A stretch of 64,000 nt of DNA. It comes from Bolinopsis microptera. Its lineage: Eukaryota > Ctenophora > Tentaculata > Lobata > Bolinopsidae. How positions within the stretch are numbered: position 1 is the first letter of the stretch; every line of letters starts with the position of its first letter. The position numbers and the translations under genes are program-made. The DNA lies in assembly GCF_026151205.1 (NCBI RefSeq), contig NC_087077.1, positions 15,040,983-15,104,982 on the forward strand, in the 5' to 3' direction. The notes below the pieces were generated by a model, which made no database searches, was not told the DNA's origin, and saw only the letters and a program-made list of their open reading frames with translations. Positions 25,301 to 33,836 of the stretch are shown piece by piece.

Positions 25301-28300
25301 GAAATTTATAAAACATTTGTAAGTTTATCGTAATATTAATAAAGTCTTTAAAACTTAAGACTGTTAAGTCTGCAATCCACCAATTAATATTACATTCAAC
25401 TCAAATGATCTAATGTAAATAACGTAACCCTGGTCACTAGGACTAACACGAAACAAGGAGAAACTGGAGAAGTCAATATCTGAAATAGAGGCTGAGCTGT
25501 CAGAGGCTCAGACTCACACGGAGGAGCTGAAGACGGAGTTCCAGAAGATTGAGGAGCAGGCGGAGGTGGTGGTGGAGAAGGACAACATGTGTCAGGTACC
25601 AGCTATGATGTTTAATTGTTCTTAATTAGTTAATTTGGGTAATTTGGAGGTAAGGTATGGCTTATAATAACTTGATATTATTATCTTGTGAAGAATTTTG
25701 GTGATTCAAAAAGGTGTCATTTTTGCTCATTTATTCAGAATTAAAATGAGAAAGTGCTGTTTGTACAATGTACAACCAAAACAAATCGTTCGACAGACTT
25801 CTGTCACAACCAACTACAAAAGTACGTAGCATAAAGTTACCTGATCAACCCAAACCACTTAATTAAATTCCTAATTAATCAGGAGAAAATGAAGGAGCAA
25901 GATGCTAAGATGGAAGGACTAAAAGCAGAGCTTGCTGGTCTGGAGAGCAGTCTAGAAGCTCACGAACAGAAAACAGTTGATTACAGGCACGCTATTGATA
26001 AATACGATGGAGTGATTAAAGAAAACGGATCTAAAATCAGGCATTGGAAGAAAGAGGTACGTTATGACATGATATTAATATAATTTATGTGATTTGCTCC
26101 CATACTTTATCGGTGGCTTCCATTATAGGCGATTGGTAACAGTCGCTTTCAAAGCTTTTACTTGGCTATCTTCCCAGTTTTGTTCCTTATAGTCCCAGTT
26201 TTGTTCCTTATAGTCCCAGTTTTGTTCCTTATAGTCCCAGTTTTGTTCCTTATAGTCCCAGTTTTGTTCCTTATAGTCCCAGTTTTGTTCCTTATAGTCC
26301 CAGTTTTGATCCTTATAGTCCCAGTTTTGTTCCTTATAGTCCCAGTTTTGTTCCTTATAGTCCCAGTTTTGTTCCTTATAGTCCCAGGTTTGATCCTTAT
26401 AGTCCCAGTTTTGTTCCTTATAGTCCCAGTTTTGTTCCTTATAGTCCCAGTTTTGATCCTTATAGTCCCAGTTTTGTTCCTTATAGTCCCAGTTTTGTTC
26501 CTTATAGTCCCAGTTTTGTTCCTTATAGTCCCAGTTTTGTTCCTTATAGTCCCAGTTTTGTTCCTTATAGTCCCAGTTTTGTTCCTTATAGTCCCAGTTT
26601 TGTTCCTTATAGTCCCAGTTTTGTTCCTTATAGTCCCAGTTTTGTTCCTTATAGTCCCAGGTTTGATCCTTATAGTCCCAGTTTTGTTCCTTATAGTCCC
26701 AGTTTTGATCCTTATAGTCCCAGTTTTGATCCTTATAGTCCCAGGTTTGATCCTTATAGTCCCAGTTTTGTTCCTTATAGTCCCAGTTTTGTTCCTTATA
26801 GTCCCAGTTTTGTTCCTTATAGTCCCAGTTTTGTTCCTTATAGTCCCAGTTTTGATCCTTATAGTCCCAGTTTTGATCCTTATAGTCCCAGGTTTGATCC
26901 TTATAGTCCCAGTTTTGTTCCTTATAGTCCCAGTTTTGATCCTTATAGTCCCAGGTTTGATCCTTATAGTCCCAGGTTTGATCCTTATAGTCCCAGGTTT
27001 GATCCTTATAGTCCCAGGTTTGATCCTTATAGTCCCAGTTTTGATCCTTATAGTCCCAGGTTTGATCCTTATAGTCCCAGGCCAGGTTTGATCCTTATAG
27101 TCCCAGGCCAGGTTTGATCCTTATAGTCCCAGGTTTGATCCTTATAGTCCCAGTTTTGATCCTTATAGTCCCAGGTTTGATCCTTATAGTCCCAGGTTTG
27201 ATCCTTATAGTCCCAGGTTTGATCCTTATAGTCCCAGTTTTGTTCCTTATAGTAGTAACACTAAACAACATTCCAGATGAGCAAACACGCATTACAAAAC
27301 ATCCCCGGAGAACCCGACCTGGAGCCCCTGAAAACTCTTGAAGCTGTGGAGCTGGAGAATGTAGACGCTAAGGGGTTGGAGTACGAGATAGCGGTGCTGG
27401 AGGAAGCTCTGAAACAGAAACAACCAAACATGGCCGTTATCAAGGAATATCTGTTAAAAGTAAGCCACCTACTTAACTCTAGAAAATTATTTCAGTTCAG
27501 GTTATTGCTCAATATTATGTAGGCTCCACTAAGTGCTCCTTTCGATTTAAATATTTTCACATTACTTACCGATTACTCAGCAGTTCTCTGAATAGTAACG
27601 GTAACTAAATGGGGGTTAGCAAAATGGCTGCAGCTGAATAGAGAACGCTGCCAGATAATATAGCATTGTAACGCAGGTTCTTACTACGTTGATTTGTTCA
27701 ATAGTATTATATCTAGAATTTAGTGCGTGGACTGTGAGGTACTCTACTGAGGAGTGTTGGGGGCCGGGGGGGTTGTAGTTGTCGTTAAAAGATGTCGTAT
27801 TAGGGCTTAATCGATTGATTTCTTAAACAGAGTTTTTCTACGTATTCTCAGAAACGACTAATGCTACACAATCATGTATTCGGTTTTTAATGTTTACCAG
27901 CAACTCTCCAGCCCCCCCCCCCTCCCCACTGCGCTACTCAAATGGGCATGATCCAAGATTCGGACACTACTGTATTTGATTCATGGCAAGAAGTAGTGTT
28001 CTGTAGTATAATGTGCCTTAAATGTACTTTGTAGCCGAGAAATACTTGCTCTATAGACACACTCAATTAAATGTAATATCACCCGACAAAATCGAAGTAA
28101 AATAGTATTACCGATCAGTTAGGTTACTCAGAAGGTAGAATATGACTCTACATATCGTACCCAGTGTCTGTACCGAGAGAATCGGACTTTATTCAACAAA
28201 AACGCAGGGGGAGGGGGTCGTCGCTCACTATTTGCGTGGGAAAATGTTTACTTGGGTAGTGTCGCGTCTCGTCACGTCTCGCTTCAATTGTATACATCTT

Positions 28301-31300
28301 TGTTCAATCTGAATTATAGCTCGGAAACAATTATTTAAAACATATACGGGTAAACCGCCCCTAAAACGTCACCTGTTTTTTGGGCCCAGATTGCCGAGTT
28401 AGGGCTAAATTTACAGGGTTCTGAAGTGTCTAGGAATAATATTTAAACCTTTTTCTAGCCTGCCAGGAAGATTTGGAGATTTGAAAATAAAATCAGGTAC
28501 AATTTATTTGACGTTGAAATGGAGTCACTTTTAAAACACCACCCCTAAAATGTCAACTCTATATGTGTGATAATTACAAAATGTACAGGAGGCCTGATTT
28601 ATCTTTTGTCACTAGTACTATTTGTTTTGTCTTATTAAAACATTAAGCTACTTGAAAACATTCGCTCACTAAAGGAATTACCTCAAAACCGTAATCACCT
28701 CCTAAAATGTCACGTTAAAGGCGTGAGCTAGCCGGCTAAGCCGGCTTAGCCAGCCGATTGAAATTGCCGGCTTAGCCAGCCGATTGCCATCGGCTAGCCG
28801 ATCGGCTAAGGTGTCAAGGAAGGTGTCAACTGAACAAGACTCAAACCGATAGACGGATCGTCTTAAAGACGAAATTAAAGTATATGAGGCCTTGCAGTGC
28901 CCTAAAAACTTTCTGTCCAAGATGGACACTCTTAAATTTTGGAAATGTCGTAGTGATACATTGCCCCCTCTTTCAAAATTAGCATGCGCTATATTTCCGG
29001 TTCCTGCATCCGCTGCTGATGTAGAAAGAACATGGTCAGCAGCAGGGCTGACTGTAAACAAGAGGAGATCAAAGATCTCATCAGACAATTTAAAAGCCAT
29101 TATGCTCATTAATCGTAACAGAGATCTTTTGTTAAGTTTTATAAGTAAATTAGAGATTGACTCTGACCAGTGAGAATTTCCTAACTTATTATTGACTAAC
29201 TTATTATTGAAGTTATGAAATTGTATCACTTGTTACCTTCCATTTCAAGTTTTGCCCTTAAAATCGACATAAAGTATAAAGAAACATAAAGTATAAGCCA
29301 ATCAATTTTAATACAAAATAGTAATATTAGCAAAATAAAAATTGTTGGTACAATATCTGATATTAGGATCTGGTAATCCCATTCCCAGTTTTAGCCGGCT
29401 TAGCCGGCTAGCCAGCCGATTTTTTCTCTTAGCCAGCCGATTGCCGTCGGCTAGCCGGCTCACGGCTCTATGTCACGTGCACCACCCCTAAAACGTCAGC
29501 TAAAACAGGTTGTGTAGCACTCAGAATGTTGCTCAATTATTAATTTTAATCACTTCTGGGACAAATATAACCTATTTCTGAGAGGTGTCGACCAGAATTT
29601 CTCTCTCTGTTGAAAAAAGTGGTGGAATTTAGTCAATTTACTTTTTGTGACATTTTGGGGACTTTTTTTTGAATACCCAGAACTTACGGCAAAACAGTAA
29701 TTCAGTCAACAAAATTTACACCTGTAGTTAGATTATCTAGTTATAAACTAACAATTGGCACAAAAGAAATGGATTCAATGTGATTTTAACTGCAAATTGC
29801 ATGTTTTAATTGCATTTTTTGGGATTTTTAACATCATCCTGCATTTTGGCAATTTTAGTGACCTGTAGTTAACTAAGCCAACCCAGTAATCGATCTGACC
29901 TTCTCTATAGACTAGATTTGACTGCTTTTAGCAAAATTGAATGTCAAAAACTACGGTTTTTGGTACTTACTAGTTTATGGTAAACCTATGATATGCCCCC
30001 TAAAATGTCATTTTTTTCTCCCCTAAAATGTCAAATTTGTATTTTGTTCGCATGGTGTGCGATAATAGCTCTTGTTTTGGCACTTGTTAATTATTAACAT
30101 CAACTATTAACGAAATGTGAGTATGCATTGCGTCTTAGGAAAAGCCTGAGTAATTTGATCAGGTTAAAATGACATTTTAGGGGGGATAATTAGACATTTT
30201 AGGGGATGTTTATTGCGATTAATAAAATAAAACTAATTCCTTGAGCTGCCAAAGCTTTCCAATATTACCATTAGATGCTAAATATGATGTTTAATAGGCT
30301 GGTACCTCCATTTTATGGTGCTTGTAGTCTCAAAGCCAGAATCTGATAAAATTACATTTTAGGGGGCGGCCAGGTGACATTTTAGGGGAGGGTAGTAATA
30401 TTGAGTAATGTATAACTTTCCATATCTCCAGTCATATGTACAAAGTTGCTAAAATATGTAAATATCACTATCCTAGACCAAAACCGAGTTAATATTAATG
30501 AATTCCAGAGTTATAAAATTGTGCGCTTTTTTTCAAAAGTAAAAAATTCGTACAAAGTGAAAAAAATGCCCTTATGGCATCATTTAGATTCAATTTCAGG
30601 ATGTGGCAGGGTCTGAATGATATTTTTTTATGTTTAGGAGTTACAAATGATTAGGTAAGATACTTTCTAAGAAGATGGGATCCAATCAATCAAGAGTGGC
30701 GTTTTAGGGGTGGGTGACATTTTAGGGGCGGTTTACCCGTAATAAACATATGATAAACATATAATAAACTAGAAACCCGCTAGTCGAAAGCTTTGTTCGA
30801 GGAAATTTTAAAAATCAGTTATGTTTTAATTTCTCTTCATCATACAGCTCTGTTATACAGTAGACATAATGGAATTTATTTAACAATGGCGACAGCGTTG
30901 TTAGTATTCGGATTCCCAAAACGATACTTTTTACCGCATCAAAAAATACAAATCACAACCAAAGTTATGAATATAAGTCATAGCGTGAGCGTAAATGTGA
31001 GCTAGTTTTGAAATTATGACGTAGCATACAGCATAACAACGCACGTAGTTAAGATGTTTTTGCTCGCGCACGTGCATTTTAACGTTGCTACGCAACAGCG
31101 CAGTAAACTTTTGCTAAAATAACGACATTATTCTAACGGTTATTTTACCTCACTTCCGACGTTAATTGTAAAAAATCTAAAGCCTAAATCAAAATTCTGA
31201 GAATGCTATAGCCTATTCCTATCCTTTTTCTACAACCCTGCTAAAAATGGCGAGGTTTCAACTCCATTTGCGAGCTGGGTTTGGCATCACCAGAGGGTCA

Positions 31301-32689
31301 TTTTGAGGTCGATTTTCGGTGTTTTTTCTTCTATGTCCCCGTTGCCGGGGAAATTTCGTCAAGTTTAAATTATAGTATAGATAAAGTTGGTAGATTTGCC
31401 AATGCAGATAGTAAAAATAAAAGTTCAAATATTTCACACAACGTATTAAATGCGTCCATGAATATAGAATACATCGAGATAAGAGATAAGAGATAGGAGA
31501 TAAGAGCAGTACACACACTGTACAATTGATAGTAAGTCCTAGAAAATATTCCCTGGTTCACTAAGCCCGCTCCTCAGCACGCAGCGTGGGAAGACAAGGT
31601 GGCGGAGCTGAACCAGATAACATCAGCACGTGACACTGCGCGCGACGAACACGAGCGACTCAGAAAGAAGAGACTGTCCGAATTCATGGCCGGGTTCCTG
31701 GTCATCACTAATAAGCTCAAGGAGATGTACCAGGTTAGCCGTTAGAGTGCAGCTTATCTTTTTCTCTTTTAATGATTACAACATTAATTACCTGATGCTA
31801 GGTAAATTCCAATCTGCTGGAATCTCAAACTTTTCACACAGTTTAGTTGAAACCCTGAAGTTAACAACTGAACCACCCACCAGATGATAACTTTGGGAGG
31901 AGACGCAGAGTTGGAACTGGTTGACACTCTGGACCCCTTTAGTGAGGGTATTGTATTCAGTGTCAGGCCTCCTAAGAAGTCCTGGAAAAATATCAGTAAC
32001 CTGTCTGGCGGAGAGAAGACTCTCAGTTCTTTAGCTTTGGTGGGTTCAGATTACGGTTCTTGTTTAAATATTTTTCGAATCCGCATCAAGTTGCTGAATT
32101 CCGTTCATTCCTTCATTCTGACTTTTTTGTCAATTCATTCATCTTTACTGAGATGAAATGAATATTCCGTAAATATATATATAACCTATAACCCCAATAA
32201 CCCAGGTATTTGCACTCCATCACTACAAGCCATCTCCACTCTATGTTATGGATGAGATTGACGCTGCGCTGGACTTCAAGAACGTCAGCATAGTTGCTCA
32301 CTACATCAAGGTACAAACTATGTACTTCTTAATCGAAATAACATACGATTATCTAGTTCAATACATCTAAGTCTACAGGGTACCGGTAAAAATTTCTATT
32401 AAATTAGTTCAAAACATCGTTGGAGATACTGATTACTGGGATGTTTGACTCGAATAGTAATTTAAAAGTTGAGATTTACTTGATTTGTAATTGATTTATA
32501 TTTCCCATTATATTATCTGCCCTTTTCTAACCGGCCCAATTACCCTAGGAGCGAACAAAAAACGCGCAGTTCATCATTATAAGTCTGAGGAACAACATGT
32601 TCGAACTAGGCGACCATCTAATCGGAATCTACAAGACAGAAAACGCCACCAAGAGTGTGACCATCAACCCCAACACCATTGCTGTGTAG
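7333..32689 (+). CDS. SMC4: SMC4, condensin ATPase core subunit, 26 coding exons
   Basis: Coding exons: 7333-7386, 7598-7727, 8104-8213, 8475-8666, 8820-8996, 10867-11031, 12871-12998, 13146-13243, 13386-13579, 13713-13804, 13969-14098, 14229-14340, 14462-14642, 14912-15080, 18378-18499, 21203-21375, 21647-21765, 24335-24445, 24799-25105, 25441-25595, 25883-26056, 27277-27459, 31578-31733, 31884-32039, 32206-32310, 32549-32689. Every intron is GT-AG and every junction keeps frame; the sum is 3,834 nt, 1,277 aa plus stop, close to human SMC4 (1,288). Order: acidic N-terminus, ATPase head with Walker A GPNGSGKS (~105-112), coiled coil, hinge (~590-780), coiled coil, C-terminal head with signature LSGGEK (~1184) and Walker B LYVMDEID (~1208-1215). 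SMC4 pairs with SMC2 and a kleisin in condensin I/II to compact mitotic chromosomes. The start is the first ATG in frame with exon 2; residues before the head are poorly conserved, so the exact start and any 5' UTR exon are uncertain. No frameshift or lost catalytic motif. Confidence 0.96.
8104..11031 (+). CDS. SMC4: SMC4 exons 3-6: N-terminal ATPase half-head
   Basis: Exon 3 carries the conserved start of the domain (MISKIVNHNFKSYAG, then LGPFHK). Exon 4 has the Walker A P-loop and KIRSKKLSVLIHNS. Exon 5 has FYVSRTATKNNTS and GIDLDHNRFLILQ. Exon 6 opens with GEVEQISLMKPKAP and GMLEYMEDIIGTS, which follows the head in all SMC4 proteins. This order and these motifs separate it from SMC2 and SMC3. 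Confidence 0.95.
9110..10210. repeat. Degenerate tandem repeat in SMC4 intron 5 (~365-bp unit)
   Basis: Blocks starting near TTTCATCCAATCTGTCAAAC recur at about 9190, 9555, 9926 and 10167, each followed by the same AAAATGGGACAGACTTTTG and ACTCCCAGTACCTCAATTTG text. Spacing is ~365-370 bp and then ~240 bp, the last copy being shortened. It explains the short open frames here; I see no exon inside it. Confidence 0.8.
11285..11366 (+). repeat. tRNA-like sequence / SINE head in SMC4 intron 6
   Basis: Contains a pol III A box (TAGCTCGGCGG) and a B box (GGTTCAAGCCT) about 40 nt apart, ending in a T-run terminator. The acceptor and T stems do not pair well, so it is a tRNA-derived SINE head or pseudo-tRNA rather than a working tRNA. 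Confidence 0.4.
11583..11880 (+). repeat. ~57-60-bp minisatellite, about 5 copies (SMC4 intron 6)
   Basis: Unit contains GAAACCGTTGGTCTACTG, TTTTGAAGAGAACT and a TCAGGAGAAG end; about five imperfect head-to-tail copies. The open frame across it is a by-product of the repeat. Confidence 0.85.
14912..21765 (+). CDS. SMC4: SMC4 exons 14-17: hinge dimerisation domain
   Basis: Exon 14 encodes GRLPGLCGRLGDLGTIG and KYDVAVSTACGALNNIV. Exon 15 encodes IATFIALDKME. Exon 16 encodes FYYALRDTLVAPNTD and KRWRVVTLDGVMID. Exon 17 encodes GTMAGGGN. Together they form the SMC hinge that binds the SMC2 hinge. The coding DNA is only 583 nt spread over 6.9 kb, because introns 14 and 15 hold arrays and a nested gene. 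Confidence 0.93.
15123..15410 (+). repeat. 13-bp minisatellite (TAGAGGTCTCTAA)n starting 43 nt after the exon 14 donor
   Basis: About 22 copies of TAGAGGTCTCTAA, with TAGAGTTCTCTAA variants. The unit is itself nearly palindromic (AGAGGTCTCT), so both strands carry similar text. It sits just inside SMC4 intron 14, before the 3' end of the nested antisense sulfotransferase. Confidence 0.9.
15521..17538 (-). CDS. Cytosolic sulfotransferase (SULT family), nested antisense in SMC4 intron 14
   Basis: Exons on the minus strand: 17538-17373, 17166-17066, 16932-16752, 16287-16150, 15961-15843, 15682-15521. All introns are GT-AG and frames join cleanly, giving 288 codons before the stop TGA at 15521-15523; SULTs are ~290-300 aa. 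Motifs in order: PAPS 5'-phosphosulfate loop TYPKSGTH (across exons 1-2), catalytic-His region KTHLPLSLVPP, 3'-phosphate motif RDPKDACVSYYKF, FVTYED, and C-terminal MREGKTG where other SULTs have RKGxxGDWK. SULTs move sulfate from PAPS to small hydroxyl or amine acceptors in the cytosol; the acceptor cannot be told from sequence. Exon 1 has no ATG and begins at a good acceptor (CTAAC then CATCCTAAG), so a short upstream coding exon is missing from this model. ATG at 17794 (MNLTKYLQT) is a candidate, but its phase does not fit simply. The gene lies wholly inside an intron of SMC4. Confidence 0.9.
16475..16646 (+). repeat. 9-bp minisatellite (AAAACTTAT)n in an intron of the sulfotransferase
   Basis: About 18 near-perfect copies of a 9-bp unit, between sulfotransferase exons at 16752 and 16287. 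It lies in an intron of a gene that itself lies in an intron. Confidence 0.92.
17581..17703 (+). repeat. 10-bp minisatellite (CTGTATCCTA)n next to sulfotransferase exon 1
   Basis: About 11 copies of CTGTATCCTA with rare changes. On the sulfotransferase strand it lies ~45 nt before the first recognised exon, where the upstream intron or promoter must be. Confidence 0.9.
18041..18260 (+). repeat. 55-bp tandem repeat, exactly 4 copies
   Basis: Four identical or nearly identical 55-bp units beginning AGTAGCAATATCGGGTACAG and ending GTTATCTGAAAT, in SMC4 intron 14, ending 117 nt before exon 15. Confidence 0.93.
18517..20229 (+). repeat. 21-bp minisatellite, ~81 copies, SMC4 intron 15
   Basis: Unit ATCATGTTATTTAACTGCGG plus T, ~81 head-to-tail copies with two main variants (ATCATGTT and ATCATGGT). 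It begins ~18 nt after the exon 15 donor. As 21 is a multiple of three and the unit lacks stops in one frame of each strand, it makes ~600-codon open frames on both strands; these are composition artefacts inside an intron, not genes. Confidence 0.95.
20324..20411 (+). repeat. Two-copy direct repeat after the 21-bp array
   Basis: GCTGGTACAAGAAGTATAC and the following ACAATAACGGACACTAG occur twice, ~45 nt apart. The stretch 20412-21060 has short direct repeats such as GTATCAGTACCGGGTCTT (two copies, 180 bp apart) but no exon. Confidence 0.7.
21080..21202 (+). promoter_or_regulatory. Repeated CTCTTAACC tract forming the 3' end of SMC4 intron 15
   Basis: About nine copies of TTAACC-type units (CTCTTAACCTC and variants) run into the CCCCCTCTCTTCAG acceptor of exon 16. 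TTAAC and CTTAAC resemble branch-point sequence, and the C/T between them forms the polypyrimidine tract. The intron end therefore carries many candidate branch sites. Confidence 0.6.
21930..24334 (+). repeat. 60/61-bp minisatellite, ~40 copies, ending at the exon 18 splice acceptor
   Basis: Unit: CTATATGGTGGCCCCTGTAT, ACTGTATAGCACTTTTATCA, AGTGTTACCTTACACTACAG. Variants are TTTTATC/TTTGATC, ACACTACAG/ATACTACAG/AATACTACAG (the last makes 61 bp), and rare TGGTGACC. The array fills nearly all of SMC4 intron 17. The final copy is cut after CTACAG, and that AG is the acceptor of exon 18. Confidence 0.95.
26172..27253 (+). repeat. 21-bp minisatellite, ~51 copies, SMC4 intron 21
   Basis: Unit CCCAGTTTTGTTCCTTATAG plus T. 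Three variants differ at two sites (TTTTGTT, TTTTGAT, GTTTGAT). The TTTTGTT type dominates the 5' half and the GTTTGAT type the 3' end, so homogenisation has been local. The array starts ~115 nt after the donor and stops 23 nt before the exon 22 acceptor. A ~309-codon open frame through it is an artefact. Confidence 0.95.
28715..29469 (+). mobile_element. hAT element derivative nested in the intron 22 transposon (8-bp TSD)
   Basis: Flanked by the perfect 8-bp duplication ATGTCACG (28707-28714 and 29470-29477), the TSD length of hAT elements. Ends are rich in GCCGGCTAGCC/GGCTTAGCCGGC repeats, with GGCGTGAGCTAGCCGG on the left and the inverse CCGGCTCACGGCTCT on the right. It carries the transposase C-terminus described separately. 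The TSD lies within a CTAAAATGTCACG motif of the host transposon, so this insertion is the younger of the two. Confidence 0.8.
28853..29173 (+). pseudogene. hAT transposase C-terminal dimerisation domain fragment
   Basis: An open frame of ~106 codons with the features of the hAT C-terminal dimerisation region: DTLKFWKCRSDTLPPLSKLA, then IFPVPASAADVERTWSAAGL and the closing NLKAIMLINRNRDLL. The catalytic and BED parts are missing, and the stretch begins after a stop at 28850-28852, so it cannot encode an active transposase. Confidence 0.85.
30752..31577. other. End of SMC4 intron 22, nothing recognised
   Basis: AT-rich intronic sequence up to the TCCTCAG acceptor at 31577. A short microsatellite-like run of GATAAGAGATAAGAGATAGG lies near 31478-31505. 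No exon or element could be supported. Confidence 0.4.
31578..32689 (+). CDS. SMC4: SMC4 exons 23-26: C-terminal ATPase half-head
   Basis: Exon 23 has RLSEFMAGFLVITNKLKEMYQ; exon 24 has TLGGDAELELVDTLDPFSEG and the ABC signature LSGGEKTLSSLAL; exon 25 has Walker B and the D-loop (MDEIDAALDFKNVSIVA); exon 26 has FIIISLRNNMFELGD and the stop TAG at 32687-32689. The active-site residues expected of an ATP-hydrolysing SMC are all present. Confidence 0.95.
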
Positions 32690-32700
32690 TGTGACCTTAT

Positions 32701-32972
32701 GTTGTCACGTGTCTTGTAGGGTTGTCACGTGTCCTGTAGGGTTGTCACGTGTCTTGTAGGGTTGTCACGTGTCCTGTAGGGTTGTCACGTGTCCTGTAGG
32801 GTTGTCACGTGTCATGTAGGGTTGTCACGTGTCCTGTAGGGTTGTCACGTGTCTTGTAGGGTTGTCACGTGTCCTGTAGGGTTGTCACGTGTCCTGTAGG
32901 GTTGTCACGTGTCATGTAGGGTTGTCACGTGTCCTGTAGGGTTGTCACGTGTCCTGTAGGGTTGTCACGTGG
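32701..32972 (+). repeat. 20-bp minisatellite in the SMC4 3' UTR, each unit with a CACGTG E-box
   Basis: Thirteen full units of GTTGTCACGTGTCCTGTAGG (variants TCTTG and TCATG) plus a partial one, starting 12 nt after the stop codon. Each has the palindrome CACGTG. I saw no clear AATAAA directly after it, so the poly(A) site is not fixed. Confidence 0.92.
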
Positions 32973-33836
32973 TTTCCTCTGTAGTTGCTCATGAACGATC
33001 TGCTTAAGTTTGGGGCGGGGGAGGGTGGCTCAAGTTCGCCCTGCTTATTATAGGGCCGCACTGAGGCCTCAAGGTCGGATTTAGGCCAGTTTCTGTGCCT
33101 GCTATTAAAAAAACAGGAGAGAAATATACCACAAACTTATATAATATAGAATATGTGTTACATTTGTATTGGGATATTATGTTTGTTTTATTTCAATGAC
33201 ATGTTGCAAAAATAAGTTTAAAAGCTATTTTCTGGAGTGCGACGCTAAAGCCCCTAGACTAGTACGAACATGAAATTATTCTTAAACCTTATTGGTGATC
33301 TGAGATTAGGATCGGTTTTTTGTTGTTGTTGTGATATTTTATTTCTTTTCTTTTGAGTTTGTGGAGCACTATGCTCACTTTTAAGCATATAAACTTGAAT
33401 TCAAATGGCACCATAGAAATTATAAATTATTTGATACATTTTGTCAAACTAATAACCACAATTTAGTTCTACACTTAATTATAAAATTGTATTTATTTTT
33501 CAGTAGATAGAATCGAATATTAATAAGTTAATAGTCGAAATGCTATAAAAGTACAGTCTATATCTGGGAAATGATAATTACGTTATTTTTCTGGATAAAA
33601 TCTTTTTTCCAAAAGTAAAACAAAATCCTAAACAGCTACGGCGAAAATTGCTTACAACGGAGCCTAAGAAGAAGCAATAAGCAATTTCGAAATCATCATG
33701 ATTACAAAAAAGTTCTACTCTGAATAGACAGTTATATTTTGTGATTAGTGGCAATCTATCTGCTTCATAATTGCTGAAGCTGCTACACGTCATAGACACG
33801 TGATAGAGTTCCTCCCCCGGTGTCTCTTGTTGAGAT

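Larger units (their letters stand above)
28346..30740. mobile_element. Non-autonomous DNA transposon with 28-bp TIRs and repeated CCCCTAAAAYGTCA motifs
   Basis: Ends ACGGGTAAACCGCCCCTAAA (left) and its inverse at 30721-30740 form a ~28-bp inverted repeat with one mismatch. The core motif CCCCTAAAAYGTCA recurs about a dozen times inside: in the left-end orientation up to ~30030, and inverted (TGACATTTTAGGGG) from ~30170 on. AAACATAT occurs at 28338-28345 and again at 30744-30751, a possible 8-bp TSD if the right end is 3 nt further out. There is no transposase of its own; the only coding piece is the nested hAT fragment. It fills SMC4 intron 22. Confidence 0.7.

Noticed and set aside
26162..27341. 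309-codon open frame of repeated IVPVLFL units
   Set aside because: Translation of a 21-bp intronic minisatellite between SMC4 exons 21 and 22.
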